From JAAERC01 sp032123495 (GTDB taxonomy: Bacteria; Zixibacteria; MSB-5A5; GN15; PGXB01): a DNA stretch of 13,546 nucleotides. The notes below the pieces were generated by a model. The model was not told the origin of the DNA, did no database searches, and worked only from the letters and a program-made list of their open reading frames with translations. How positions within the stretch are numbered: the stretch's first letter is position 1; every line of letters begins with the position of its first letter. The translations under genes and the position numbers were made by a program. The DNA lies in NCBI GenBank assembly GCA_032123495.1, contig JAQBFG010000059.1:1-13546 (forward strand), given 5' to 3'. Positions 1-6,966 of the stretch are shown in pieces.

Positions 1-110
1 ACTTCGCTGACTTTATAGGTTCGTCCGTTCCAGCGAAACCGGACCGGTTTCATTTTGTGGTTAGCAAACAGCACGACCACCTCAATCGGCTCATCCATAT
101 CCTGATACAT
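1..110 (-). CDS. N-terminal part of a small DUF6504-like protein (runs off the left edge)
   Basis: The first 36 codons of a minus-strand gene are present and the rest lies outside the window. The start used is the ATG at 110-108, which directly follows an in-frame TAA. A second in-frame ATG at 98-96 is possible. No good Shine-Dalgarno is seen for either start, although AGGA sits just before the second. The visible peptide contains DEPIEVVV and then KPVRFRWNGRTYKVSEV. Its pattern (EPIEV, then P-V-x-F-x-W-x-G-x-x-Y-x-V) resembles the small DUF6504 proteins that often accompany lexA and DinB/ImuB-type lesion-bypass polymerase genes. A position downstream of lexA on the same strand agrees with that. 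The base composition resembles lexA and differs from the AT-rich gene between them. The family name is from memory of the pattern and is tentative; that it is a real coding start is more secure. Confidence 0.55.
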   Translation of the reverse strand, partial: MYQDMDEPIEVVVLFANHKMKPVRFRWNGRTYKVSE

Positions 111-140
111 TTATATGCACACTTTGGTACAAAACGATTT

Positions 141-164
141 AAAAAAAACTACATACACTTATGC
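141..164 (-). terminator. Weak terminator-like hairpin plus T-run after the DUF4209-like gene
   Basis: Read on the minus strand just past the stop at 171-169, CATA-AGTG-TATG (163-152) can pair as a short A/T-rich stem. It is followed after three bases by a run of eight Ts (148-141). The T-run is convincing but the 4-5 bp stem is weak, so termination may be partial. If it works, it would separate the DUF4209-like gene from the small gene at the left edge. Confidence 0.3.
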
Positions 165-168
165 TTTT

Positions 169-2040
169 CTAATTTTCTTCAGATATAACAATTTGGTATT
201 TTGACAATCGCAACAGAGCCTGTATTAGCAAAGTTGCATAAGGGAATCCATAGCTTTCAACAAACATAAGTGAATGCGCAACTTTATGCCTTAAATTATA
301 TCCCGCCTTTTCAACCATCAAAAACTTTAGAAATAAGCAATCATCTTCGTTTATTATTTTTTTTACATTTTCTTCGTGTAGCAACGCATTTATATCTTTT
401 TCCCGGGTCACCGAGTTATTATTTTGTTTATCTTTTGTTTCGAAAAATGTGACACCACCTGACATACGACATAGATCGCGAATTATTCCTTCTAATTTTA
501 ATGACATCGAATCAATGCAAAGGATGAAATTCACTGCATCCTTGTTACCATTTTTTATCTTTAAAAGCTGGCCAAAATAATCTCTTATACTTGGGGTCAA
601 TAAGTCTAAATGATTATAAACATAGTCGTTGCCATCCGCCATTTTTTGGGATATATTCGTTCCTAACCACGATTTTTCTCTTAGAAAGGTTAATAAATCA
701 TCAACAGAAAAACCATCATATCTTATCCAAGCATCAAATACCTGCCCAATACGATGAAAATAATCCATTTCCAAATAAAATTGATACACCTGTAAGATTC
801 TGAAATATTTTTTCCCACTATCAGATGAAATAACCTCAACAACGTTTCCAAATTGGTCAACAACACTAACTGGCATCAAAGATTGCATAGGATAATTGAT
901 CATATCCTCATCCGATTGCTTGTCAACTTCGGCGTAACTGGGCAATAAATCTTTACAGCCGGATAGGAAAGAAACTATTTTTTGAGTTCCTTTTTGAACA
1001 ATATCTTGAGCAATTAGCGCCCATTTTTCTACATGTTTACTTTGTTCGTCTGAGTCAATGTCCACCTTTATTTTAGAGAAGTCCTGCTTCCTTTTAAGAT
1101 CGTCGAATAATTTCTCCATTTTTCTAATTTTAGATACATCCTTTAAAACCTTGTAATACTTCAAGGCTTCAAGGCAATAAGACATTGCAACCATAGGGGT
1201 ATTTATCCGGCGATTTGTTAACCTCTCGTATGATTCAGCCTTTGACTTGACCCATTGATGTGAAGTTTGTTCTGTTTTTTTATCTATTTCTTCGCCCAAC
1301 TCAAACATTCTAATAGAATCTTCATACCTGCATTTTGAAATCAATGCATTAGCTTCGTTCAAACAAATATCTGCAACACCTTTAAAAAAATCTTTTGATA
1401 TCTTCTTTTTTTGTTTCAATAACAACTCAAGAAGGTTATGCCTCACATAAAATGAAGTATATTTTTTATAATCAAAATTTTCTAAAATTTGTGTAACAAC
1501 GCTGATAACATCTTTATCTCTATGTTGCGATTTTAACGCTATCACAAGAGCATTTTCACAAAATGACACCACTCTTCTTTCGTAATTATCAGATGGTAAT
1601 TTGCTTATCTTTTCATTAAAGTTATCAATAAGTTCTAAGTACGAATCAACTGCGATAATTGCATATTTTTTGTGCTTAAATGGTGAGCTCCATAACAATT
1701 GACTATAATAAGCTCTCAAAAAAATATTTTTTGTTTCGTTTAATCGTTCGTCATAATAAGTAAAAATATCTTCGCCTATTTGGTCAATATCAGGAATTCT
1801 CACCTCTTCGCCTTTCTCATTTTTGCCAATAAATGTCGGGGTTAAAAGACCCTCATTATAATTAAAACTAAATGCAAGAATTTCCCATTCTGTTTTTTTA
1901 ATTTCAGTTGGATTATTATCTTTCTTTAACTTGTCCAAAAAACTTTGAATAAATCCAGAAATGGCATAAGCTTCATTAAAATCTAATGCGTGTTCCTCGA
2001 TATATTTATATAAATCCTGAAGACTAGAAATTTCTGTCAT
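169..2040 (-). CDS. Large protein with C-terminal DUF4209/HEPN-like R-x4-H motif, candidate RNase or defence protein
   Basis: A 623-residue, largely helical, charged protein with no signal peptide or membrane segment, so probably cytoplasmic. Near the C-terminus, NLRHKVAHSL holds R584 and H589 in an R-[polar]-x3-H arrangement. This resembles the RNxxxHG signature of DUF4209 proteins and the R-x4-6-H catalytic motif of HEPN RNases; the usual final G is S here and the N after R is H. Overall length and the motif near the end match the DUF4209 proteins I recall, whose eukaryotic member is ERMARD. The N-terminal 450 residues look like an alpha-helical repeat region with no motif I can name. The start ATG at 2040 has a GGGGGA Shine-Dalgarno lying inside the preceding 29-codon frame, which ends at the adjacent base. 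The gene is visibly richer in A/T than lexA, suggesting later acquisition. RNase or defence function is inference. The gene call is firm. Confidence 0.85.
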   Translation of the reverse strand: MTEISSLQDLYKYIEEHALDFNEAYAISGFIQSFLDKLKKDNNPTEIKKTEWEILAFSFNYNEGLLTPTFIGKNEKGEEVRIPDIDQIGEDIFTYYDERLNETKNIFLRAYYSQLLWSSPFKHKKYAIIAVDSYLELIDNFNEKISKLPSDNYERRVVSFCENALVIALKSQHRDKDVISVVTQILENFDYKKYTSFYVRHNLLELLLKQKKKISKDFFKGVADICLNEANALISKCRYEDSIRMFELGEEIDKKTEQTSHQWVKSKAESYERLTNRRINTPMVAMSYCLEALKYYKVLKDVSKIRKMEKLFDDLKRKQDFSKIKVDIDSDEQSKHVEKWALIAQDIVQKGTQKIVSFLSGCKDLLPSYAEVDKQSDEDMINYPMQSLMPVSVVDQFGNVVEVISSDSGKKYFRILQVYQFYLEMDYFHRIGQVFDAWIRYDGFSVDDLLTFLREKSWLGTNISQKMADGNDYVYNHLDLLTPSIRDYFGQLLKIKNGNKDAVNFILCIDSMSLKLEGIIRDLCRMSGGVTFFETKDKQNNNSVTREKDINALLHEENVKKIINEDDCLFLKFLMVEKAGYNLRHKVAHSLMFVESYGFPYATLLIQALLRLSKYQIVISEEN

Positions 2041-2130
2041 CTAAATTCCCCCTTCAACCAACCGCACCACCGTCTCGAAACCGATCGGACAAAGAAGCAA
2101 TACCAATAGCCAGCCCAAAACCTTTTTCAC
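2041..2130 (-). CDS. Small hydrophobic protein (29 aa) translationally coupled to lexA
   Basis: The frame begins with GTG at 2130-2128, overlapping the lexA TGA stop in the classic GTGA arrangement, and ends with TAG at 2043-2041, directly against the ATG of the next gene. The peptide has a positive start and a hydrophobic core (KKVLGWLLVLLLCPIGF), then a short tail FETVVRLVEGGI. That is the layout of a one-pass membrane peptide or of a signal sequence with a Cys after the core. Base composition follows lexA rather than the AT-rich gene after it. It may be a true small membrane protein. It may be the 5' stub of a longer gene cut by arrival of the downstream gene. Or it may serve only to carry ribosomes to the next start, whose Shine-Dalgarno it contains. 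No family is recognised. Confidence 0.45.
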   Translation of the reverse strand: MKKVLGWLLVLLLCPIGFETVVRLVEGGI

Positions 2131-2744
2131 TTGATTCTCCGCATCAGGCCAACAACTTTCCCCGCAATAGAAAACTCCGGAGAAAAATGATCGACCCAGA
2201 TCGGCTCAAAAGTCTCGTTTTCCGGCTGAAGTCTGATTTTGTCGCCTTCCGGGAAATACCGTTTGACCGTCGCTTCCTCACCGATAATAGCCACCACGAT
2301 CTCACCCTTGTTGGCTGTTTCCTGACGGTTCACCAGCACATAATCGCCATCGAAGATCCCGGCATCGCGCATCGACTCCCCTGTCACCCGAAGCGTAAAA
2401 GTCTCGCCACCGGGAAGAAAACTGGTATCAACCGCCAGTTCACCTTCGATATTCTCAATCGCCGTAATCGGCGCACCTGCCGGAACCGAACCGACCACCG
2501 GAATCCGTCTCACCGGACCAGCGAGTGATCGCACCAGATCAATTCCGCGCGAAATCAGTTTTTCCCGCCTGATATACCCCTTTTTCATTAATGCCTCAAG
2601 ATGCGCACGCACCCCGTTGGTGGAACTGATATTGAATTTCACCCCTATTTCCCTGATAGTCGGCGACTTACCGAACTCGGTGATCATCTTCTCGATATAC
2701 TCAAAAATCTCTTTTTGTCTCTGGGTCAAAATTTCCCTGACCAA
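2127..2744 (-). CDS. lexA: LexA, SOS-response transcriptional repressor
   Basis: A 205-residue protein of normal LexA length. The N-terminal winged-helix domain (about 1-70) starts with LTQRQKEIFEYI and has the recognition-helix region SSTNGVRAHLEALMKKGYI at about 40-58. The C-terminal S24 peptidase domain shows the self-cleavage site VPAGAP with the Ala89-Gly90 bond, the catalytic serine S124 in TGESM and the lysine K161 in ATVKRYF. LexA represses DNA-repair genes and cleaves itself when RecA filaments form on damaged DNA. Translation starts at TTG 2744-2742: AAGGAGG lies six bases upstream and no ATG fits better. A LexA-type palindrome lies about 55-70 bases upstream, so it probably represses itself. 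Two frames are packed against its 3' end and are likely co-transcribed, which would put them under SOS control. Family and active site are clear. Confidence 0.97.
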   Translation of the reverse strand: MVREILTQRQKEIFEYIEKMITEFGKSPTIREIGVKFNISSTNGVRAHLEALMKKGYIRREKLISRGIDLVRSLAGPVRRIPVVGSVPAGAPITAIENIEGELAVDTSFLPGGETFTLRVTGESMRDAGIFDGDYVLVNRQETANKGEIVVAIIGEEATVKRYFPEGDKIRLQPENETFEPIWVDHFSPEFSIAGKVVGLMRRIK

Positions 2745-2750
2745 AACAAG

Positions 2751-2757
2751 CCTCCTT
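2751..2757 (-). promoter_or_regulatory. Strong Shine-Dalgarno that decides the TTG start of lexA
   Basis: On the minus strand AAGGAGG lies six bases before the TTG at 2744. This near-complete match to the anti-Shine-Dalgarno supports TTG as the lexA start. Confidence 0.75.
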
Positions 2758-2796
2758 AGCCTGCAGATTATTAATATTTTCTATATTATATAATAA

Positions 2797-2812
2797 CTGC
2801 ACATATGTTCAG
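2797..2812 (-). promoter_or_regulatory. LexA-type SOS box upstream of lexA
   Basis: CTGCACATATGTTCAG is a 16-bp palindrome with only one non-complementary pair of positions. Its core differs by one base from GAAC-N4-GTTC, the type of LexA box known from Bacillus and some other phyla. On the minus strand it lies between a TTGACA-like hexamer (2819-2814) and an AT-rich segment that includes TATAAT (2790-2785). The 23-base gap between those two hexamers is too long for a standard promoter, so the exact promoter is unsettled. Overlap of the box with the promoter region of lexA is the usual autorepression layout. Confidence 0.6.
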
Positions 2813-2934
2813 ATGTCAAGAGAAAATATCGGATTTTAGGCCTGATTACTTAATATGTGATACTCAAAATGTGATAATAGCAATATTTCAATAATTTATA
2901 ATAATCGACAACATTAAATCTGCTCAAAAAAACC

Positions 2935-2962
2935 TTGAACAAATATTATATTTTGTTATCTT
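2935..2962 (+). promoter_or_regulatory. Possible sigma70-type promoter of purD
   Basis: TTGAAC (2935-2940) and TATCTT (2957-2962) are separated by 16 bases and lie about 65 bases before the purD ATG. Both hexamers are imperfect and the whole region is AT-rich, so chance matches are likely. The 283-base lexA-purD gap otherwise holds the LexA box and a direct repeat ATGTGATA (2855-2862 and 2869-2876). Confidence 0.25.
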
Positions 2963-3027
2963 ATTAGATTATATTTTAAATAGTTACAAGAGCTAAAGAT
3001 TTAAAAGAACTTAAGGGAATTAAATAG

Positions 3028-4314
3028 ATGAATGTATTAGTAGTTGGAGCCGGCGGACGGGAACATACTATCTGTTGGAAATTGAAACACTCCCAGGCTG
3101 TAAAAAAGATATTTTGCGCACCGGGCAATGCAGGTATCGGACTGATTGCTCAAACGGTTAATATCAAAGTCGATGATATCAACGGCCTGATCAATTTTGT
3201 CAAAAAAAACCATATCGACCTGACCATTGTCGGCCCGGAACTTCCGTTAACTCTTGGAATTGTTGATGAATTCCGCAAAAGGAAACTTCGGATTTTTGGA
3301 CCAACCCAGGCAGCGGCCGAACTGGAAGGCTCAAAGGTGTTCGCCAAAGAGTTTATGAGAAAATACCATATTCCAACCGCTCCTTTTCAGGTATTTTCAG
3401 AATTCCCTGATGCTATTTCATTTGTCAAATCAGCCGCCATGCCGATTGTTATCAAAGCTGATGGATTAGCTGCCGGAAAGGGTGTTATTGTCGCCAATAC
3501 ATTTGATGAAGCGGCCGATGCTATTGAACGGATGCTTTTGAAAAAGGAGTTTGGAAAAGCAGGTGCAAAAATCATTGTCGAAACCTGCCTTCAGGGTCAG
3601 GAAATATCGATAATGGCATTTTCAGACGGAAAAAATATCAAAGTCATGTTACCCTCACAAGACCATAAGCAGATCGGCGAGGGTGACACCGGACCGAATA
3701 CAGGTGGCATGGGAGCTTATTGTCCGGTGAAATTTATCGATGATTCCACCATGGAGTTCGTTAGTGAGCATATACTGGAACCAACAATTGCCGGGTTAGA
3801 ACGAGAAGGCCGTCTATATCGTGGCGTTTTATATGCCGGTCTGATGCTAACCGAATCGGGTCCCAAGGTTCTTGAGTTTAATTGCCGATTCGGCGATCCT
3901 GAAACTCAGGCCGTTCTGGCTCTTTTGAAAACTGATATTGGACGCATCTTTGCAGCCACCGCCGATGGAAATCTATCAGGAACAAAAATCGAATGGTTTC
4001 CCGGCTCTGCCGCCTGTGTTGTCCTTGCTTCAAAAGGTTATCCCGGCAAAGCCGAAACCGGTCAACGTATTACCGGACTTCGGAATTACACTGATAAAAA
4101 GTGTCAACTGTTCCACTCTGGTACCCGAAAGGAAGGTAAAAACTGGGTAGCCTCAGGAGGCCGTGTTATAGGTGTCACCGGAATCAATCACGACCTAAAA
4201 TCCGCATTAGGTTCCGCTTACGATGTAATTAACAGTATTAAATTTGATGGAATGTATTATCGAAACGATATTGGCTTTAAAGCCAACTTACAAATAAAGA
4301 CAGTGGGAATTTAA
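3028..4314 (+). CDS. purD: Phosphoribosylamine-glycine ligase (GAR synthetase)
   Basis: PurD joins 5-phosphoribosylamine and glycine using ATP to make GAR, the second step of de novo purine synthesis, in the cytoplasm. The 428-residue length is normal. The N-terminal domain begins MNVLVVGAGGREH with the family glycine-rich loop. The ATP-grasp part shows KADGLAAGKGV (143-153), the substrate/ATP motif GEGDTGPNTGGMGAYCP (217-233) and the metal-binding segment EFNCRFGDPETQ (283-294). The ATG at 3028 has AAGGGA about nine bases upstream. purE follows after a single base, so the two are almost certainly co-transcribed. There is no sign of damage. Confidence 0.97.
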   Translation: MNVLVVGAGGREHTICWKLKHSQAVKKIFCAPGNAGIGLIAQTVNIKVDDINGLINFVKKNHIDLTIVGPELPLTLGIVDEFRKRKLRIFGPTQAAAELEGSKVFAKEFMRKYHIPTAPFQVFSEFPDAISFVKSAAMPIVIKADGLAAGKGVIVANTFDEAADAIERMLLKKEFGKAGAKIIVETCLQGQEISIMAFSDGKNIKVMLPSQDHKQIGEGDTGPNTGGMGAYCPVKFIDDSTMEFVSEHILEPTIAGLEREGRLYRGVLYAGLMLTESGPKVLEFNCRFGDPETQAVLALLKTDIGRIFAATADGNLSGTKIEWFPGSAACVVLASKGYPGKAETGQRITGLRNYTDKKCQLFHSGTRKEGKNWVASGGRVIGVTGINHDLKSALGSAYDVINSIKFDGMYYRNDIGFKANLQIKTVGI

Positions 4315-4315
4315 T

Positions 4316-4750
4316 ATGCCAAAAGTACTTATATTAATCGGTTCCAAATCCGATTCCAAATATGCCGATGAATGTGTGTCTATCCTAAATAATCTGGGTA
4401 TAGACAATACTCTTGAAGTATCATCGGCTCATCGGCAGCCGGATAGGACAGACGAATTATCAAAATCGGCAGCCGAAAAAGGATTTGAAGTTGTCATCTG
4501 TATGGCTGGTATGGCGGCGGCGCTTCCCGGCGTTGTAGCTGCCCGAACCAAATTACCAGTGATAGGTGTCCCTCTTCCCGCTACTCTTGAAGGTATTGAC
4601 TCGCTTCTCGCTATTGCTCAAATGCCTTCTGGAGTTCCAGTTGCAACAATGGGAATCGGTAAAGCCGGTGCCAAAAACGCCGCTTTTCTATCGGCCAGAA
4701 TACTTGCCATTAAATATGATGAAATTGCAAAAAAGCTTGACGAAATATAA
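4316..4750 (+). CDS. purE: N5-CAIR mutase / AIR carboxylase, PurE
   Basis: PurE forms CAIR in purine synthesis, either by rearranging N5-CAIR made by PurK (class I) or directly from AIR and CO2 (class II). The 144 residues carry GSKSDS (9-14), the catalytic-histidine motif SSAHR with H39, and the C-terminal QMPSGVPVATMGIGKAGAKNAA region typical of bacterial PurE. The segment AGMAAALPGVVAA (64-76) has Ala69 where class I enzymes such as E. coli PurE have a histidine (AGGAAHLPG). The neighbourhood of that site also does not match the class II pattern I remember. No purK is in the window. The ATG at 4316 is one base after the purD stop, with no space for a separate promoter. The family is certain; which class it works as is open. 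Confidence 0.93.
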   Translation: MPKVLILIGSKSDSKYADECVSILNNLGIDNTLEVSSAHRQPDRTDELSKSAAEKGFEVVICMAGMAAALPGVVAARTKLPVIGVPLPATLEGIDSLLAIAQMPSGVPVATMGIGKAGAKNAAFLSARILAIKYDEIAKKLDEI

Positions 4751-4773
4751 TTCTTTAATATTATTGAACACAA

Positions 4774-4801
4774 TTGAGAACAAAATTGTAGAATATATAA
4801 A
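4774..4801 (+). promoter_or_regulatory. Possible sigma70-type promoter before the TPR gene
   Basis: TTGAGA (4774-4779) and TATAAA (4796-4801) are 16 bases apart, each one mismatch from consensus. They sit in the 77-base gap between purE and the TPR gene, leaving a leader of about 20 bases that contains the Shine-Dalgarno. It would allow the TPR gene to be expressed separately from purDE. Confidence 0.35.
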
Positions 4802-4827
4802 TGATTTTATAAGAGGGAGACACTAAA

Positions 4828-5739
4828 ATGAACACCAAATTTTGGTCAATGAAAAATGCCGCAATTATTGCCATCCTGACGTTGCTCACAATTCCTGTTA
4901 CAATTCTGGCTCAGGATGATGATCAGGAAGCCAAAAAAATCTTTAATAAGGCATTAGAGGCTCAGCAGGCGGGAGATGACTCCCTTGCCGTTATACTTTA
5001 TGATGCCACAATAGCAGAAGATCCAAATTTTACCGATGCCTACATAAATCTTGGCTCCATACACTTCGGAAGAAGCGATTTTGCCATAGCTGCCACAAAT
5101 TTCAAAAAAGCGACTGAGATTGATGCATCCAGTGCCGATGCCTGGGCCAACCTGGGACGATCATACTATAAGCAGCAAAAATATGATGATGCCATTAACT
5201 GCTATAACACGGTAATTTCAAACGATGCCGAATATTTTGAGATATATAAAGATCTGGGGCTCGTTCAATTTGTCAAAAAAGACTGGGCACCGCTGGTTGC
5301 AAGTATGACCAAATTCACCGAGCATTTTACCGATGATTACCTCCCATATTATCTGATTGGTAAAGGTTATCAGAAGTTGAAAAAATTTGATGAATCGATC
5401 GCCAATTACAAAAAAGCTATCGCGCTAAAAGCTGATGACTATAATTGCCACAACAGCCTGGGGCAGATTTATCAGGAAAAGGAAAATTTTGATAAAGCTT
5501 ATGAATCATTTAAGAAAGCAAGCCAACTAAAATCGGACAAATATCTTGCCTTTTATAATATGGCCTGGTCATATCAAATGATGAACCAGGATGCTGAAGG
5601 CAACTTATCCAACGTTGACAATATTATCGAGCACTGGAATAAATTTCTCAAATCAGCCAAAAATAACCCAAAAGCAAAAAGTTATGTCGAAAGTGTTGAA
5701 GCAACAGTTACTGAGCTAAAGGAATACAAAAAATTCTAA
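4828..5739 (+). CDS. Exported tetratricopeptide-repeat (TPR) protein
   Basis: A 303-residue protein with an N-terminal signal peptide: MNTKFWSMKN is positively charged, residues about 11-27 are hydrophobic, and a type I cleavage site probably lies after ILA (A28) before QDDD. From about residue 30 to 255 it consists of 34-residue TPR units, clearest at 69-102 (TDAYINLGSIHF), 103-136 (ADAWANLGRSYY), 171-204 (YLPYYLIGKGYQ) and 205-238 (YNCHNSLGQIYQ). The C-terminal 50 residues are helical and charged. TPR arrays bind other proteins, and this one should act in the periplasm or on the cell surface; the partner is unknown. The ATG at 4828 follows GAGGGAGA. A second ATG at codon 8 would also leave a usable signal peptide. 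It follows purE by 77 bases and is closed by a strong terminator. Nothing links it functionally to purine synthesis. Confidence 0.88.
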   Translation: MNTKFWSMKNAAIIAILTLLTIPVTILAQDDDQEAKKIFNKALEAQQAGDDSLAVILYDATIAEDPNFTDAYINLGSIHFGRSDFAIAATNFKKATEIDASSADAWANLGRSYYKQQKYDDAINCYNTVISNDAEYFEIYKDLGLVQFVKKDWAPLVASMTKFTEHFTDDYLPYYLIGKGYQKLKKFDESIANYKKAIALKADDYNCHNSLGQIYQEKENFDKAYESFKKASQLKSDKYLAFYNMAWSYQMMNQDAEGNLSNVDNIIEHWNKFLKSAKNNPKAKSYVESVEATVTELKEYKKF

Positions 5740-5769
5740 GGGTTTATTAAATTGTTTTTTATATAATTT

Positions 5770-5802
5770 ATTGGGCAGGTTATACATCTGCCCAATTTTT
5801 TT
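5770..5802 (+). terminator. Strong intrinsic terminator after the purD-purE-TPR unit
   Basis: ATTGGGCAG (5770-5778) and CTGCCCAAT (5788-5796) form a perfect 9-bp stem with a 9-base loop, and seven Ts run from 5796 to 5802. It lies 30 bases after the TPR stop codon. It also means that the apparent upstream extension of the next reading frame, which would run through this hairpin, is unlikely to be coding. Confidence 0.92.
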
Positions 5803-5833
5803 AATCTATTATTTTTTAATATGGTTTTCAAAA

Positions 5834-6703
5834 TTGTTTAAGAATCTTCAAACTCCTATCGCCAGCACCAGACTCAGTTTGGTAATAAACATCCTGCTTC
5901 TGATCCTGAAACTGTTTGGCGGTATCGTCGGTCGATCGCAGGCATTGGTCGCTGATGCCCTCAATTCACTTCTTGATATCGTTGCTAATATTGTCGTTTG
6001 GCTTGGAATCAATATTGCCAAAAAACCGCCCGATGAGGGGCATCCCTATGGTCATGGTAATGCCGATACCCTCTCGGCCGTTTTTGTTGCGATGGTTCTG
6101 ATCATCACCGGCGGATATATCGGCCACGCATCCTTCGATTCCATCATGAACCACAACTTCACTACACCGACCTACCTTGCCACTATTGCTGCTGTTATAA
6201 CAATTATTGTCAAATCTATTTTGTATAAATATACAATAAGAATCGGGGAAAAATATCGATCACAAGCGGTCATCGCCAACGCTGCCGACCATCGCTCTGA
6301 TGTTATTGTCTCGATCGGGACCCTGATTGGAATTGTTGTGGCGCAAACCAAATACCCGATTCTTGATCCTATCGCCGGTTTGTGGGTCGCCTTTTTTATT
6401 CTTAAACAGGCTGTTAAAATTATTCGCGATAATGTCCATACCCTTATGGTTGGCGCACCTGAAATGAAGCGGCAAAACGACATCAGAGAATTCATTACCA
6501 ACATTGAAGGTGTTATCAGGGTCAGATGGATCAAAGGACGGATGGTCGGCCCTGATTACCACATGGATGCCGCTGTGAATGTCAAAGGCGATATAACGGT
6601 CCGCGAGGGGCATAATATTGCCAGCAATATTAAAATATCGGTGATTAAAGAATTCCCCGAAGTCGCCGGCATCCTCGTCCATATCGAACCAGATTCCGAA
6701 TAA
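5834..6703 (+). CDS. Cation diffusion facilitator (CDF) metal efflux transporter, possibly Mn2+
   Basis: A CDF-family inner-membrane protein that exports divalent metal in exchange for protons. From the TTG at 5834 it has 290 residues, normal for the family: six predicted membrane segments in about residues 14-200, then a cytoplasmic domain of about 85 residues ending GILVHIEPDSE. Signature regions are KLFGGIVGRSQALVADALNSLLD (TM2), HPYGHGNADTLSAV (70-83) and NAADHRSDVI (TM5). The transport-site quartet reads N44, D48, D152, D156. That is not the HDHD of zinc CDFs; it resembles the N-D-D-D set I recall for Mn-exporting MntE. The start is uncertain. The frame opens at 5771 inside a terminator, TTG 5834 lacks a Shine-Dalgarno, and the only nearby ATG (5821) is one frame off and stops after six codons. 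Family is firm, start and metal are not. Confidence 0.85.
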   Translation: MFKNLQTPIASTRLSLVINILLLILKLFGGIVGRSQALVADALNSLLDIVANIVVWLGINIAKKPPDEGHPYGHGNADTLSAVFVAMVLIITGGYIGHASFDSIMNHNFTTPTYLATIAAVITIIVKSILYKYTIRIGEKYRSQAVIANAADHRSDVIVSIGTLIGIVVAQTKYPILDPIAGLWVAFFILKQAVKIIRDNVHTLMVGAPEMKRQNDIREFITNIEGVIRVRWIKGRMVGPDYHMDAAVNVKGDITVREGHNIASNIKISVIKEFPEVAGILVHIEPDSE

Positions 6704-6893
6704 CCTTTCTGCGACCGGTAGGAAGAACATTCTTTTCTGTCCAAATATAAATTTGTTTAACGCTACCGCTTAAATTGAAAAAATTAGTTTCTTTGGCGTG
6801 GATGTCAAGGGGTTTCTTGTTGAGTGAGAGCGATGAACTAACAATCTTACTCGAAAGAGACGATTTATATCTTTTAAAATTACATTAATTCTA

Positions 6894-6922
6894 TTGACAG
6901 TAATCCTTCACTTGGTTAGATT
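6894..6922 (+). promoter_or_regulatory. Sigma70-type promoter of the kinase/transporter operon
   Basis: A perfect TTGACA (6894-6899) is followed after exactly 17 bases by TAGATT (6917-6922, four of six consensus positions). The predicted start of transcription is about 35-40 bases before the histidine kinase ATG. The rest of the 263-base gap (6704-6893) shows no gene, and I see no convincing terminator for the CDF gene there. Confidence 0.55.
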
Positions 6923-6966
6923 TTCACGGCAAAAGTAATGTTAAACCGTTTTGGAGTTGTAAGGCA

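Noticed and set aside
4751..4790. ACAATT...AATTGT inverted repeat after purE as a terminator
   Set aside because: The stem is A/T-only and has no T-run. The same bases are better explained as part of the promoter region of the TPR gene.
5771..5833. N-terminal extension of the CDF protein beginning at 5771
   Set aside because: The extension would be translated from the stem-loop of a strong terminator and adds hydrophobic residues not found in the CDF family. It is more likely noncoding.
6260..6730. Minus-strand open frame of 156 codons opposite the CDF gene
   Set aside because: It mirrors a clearly conserved membrane transporter on the plus strand and shows no domain of its own. It is an antisense shadow.
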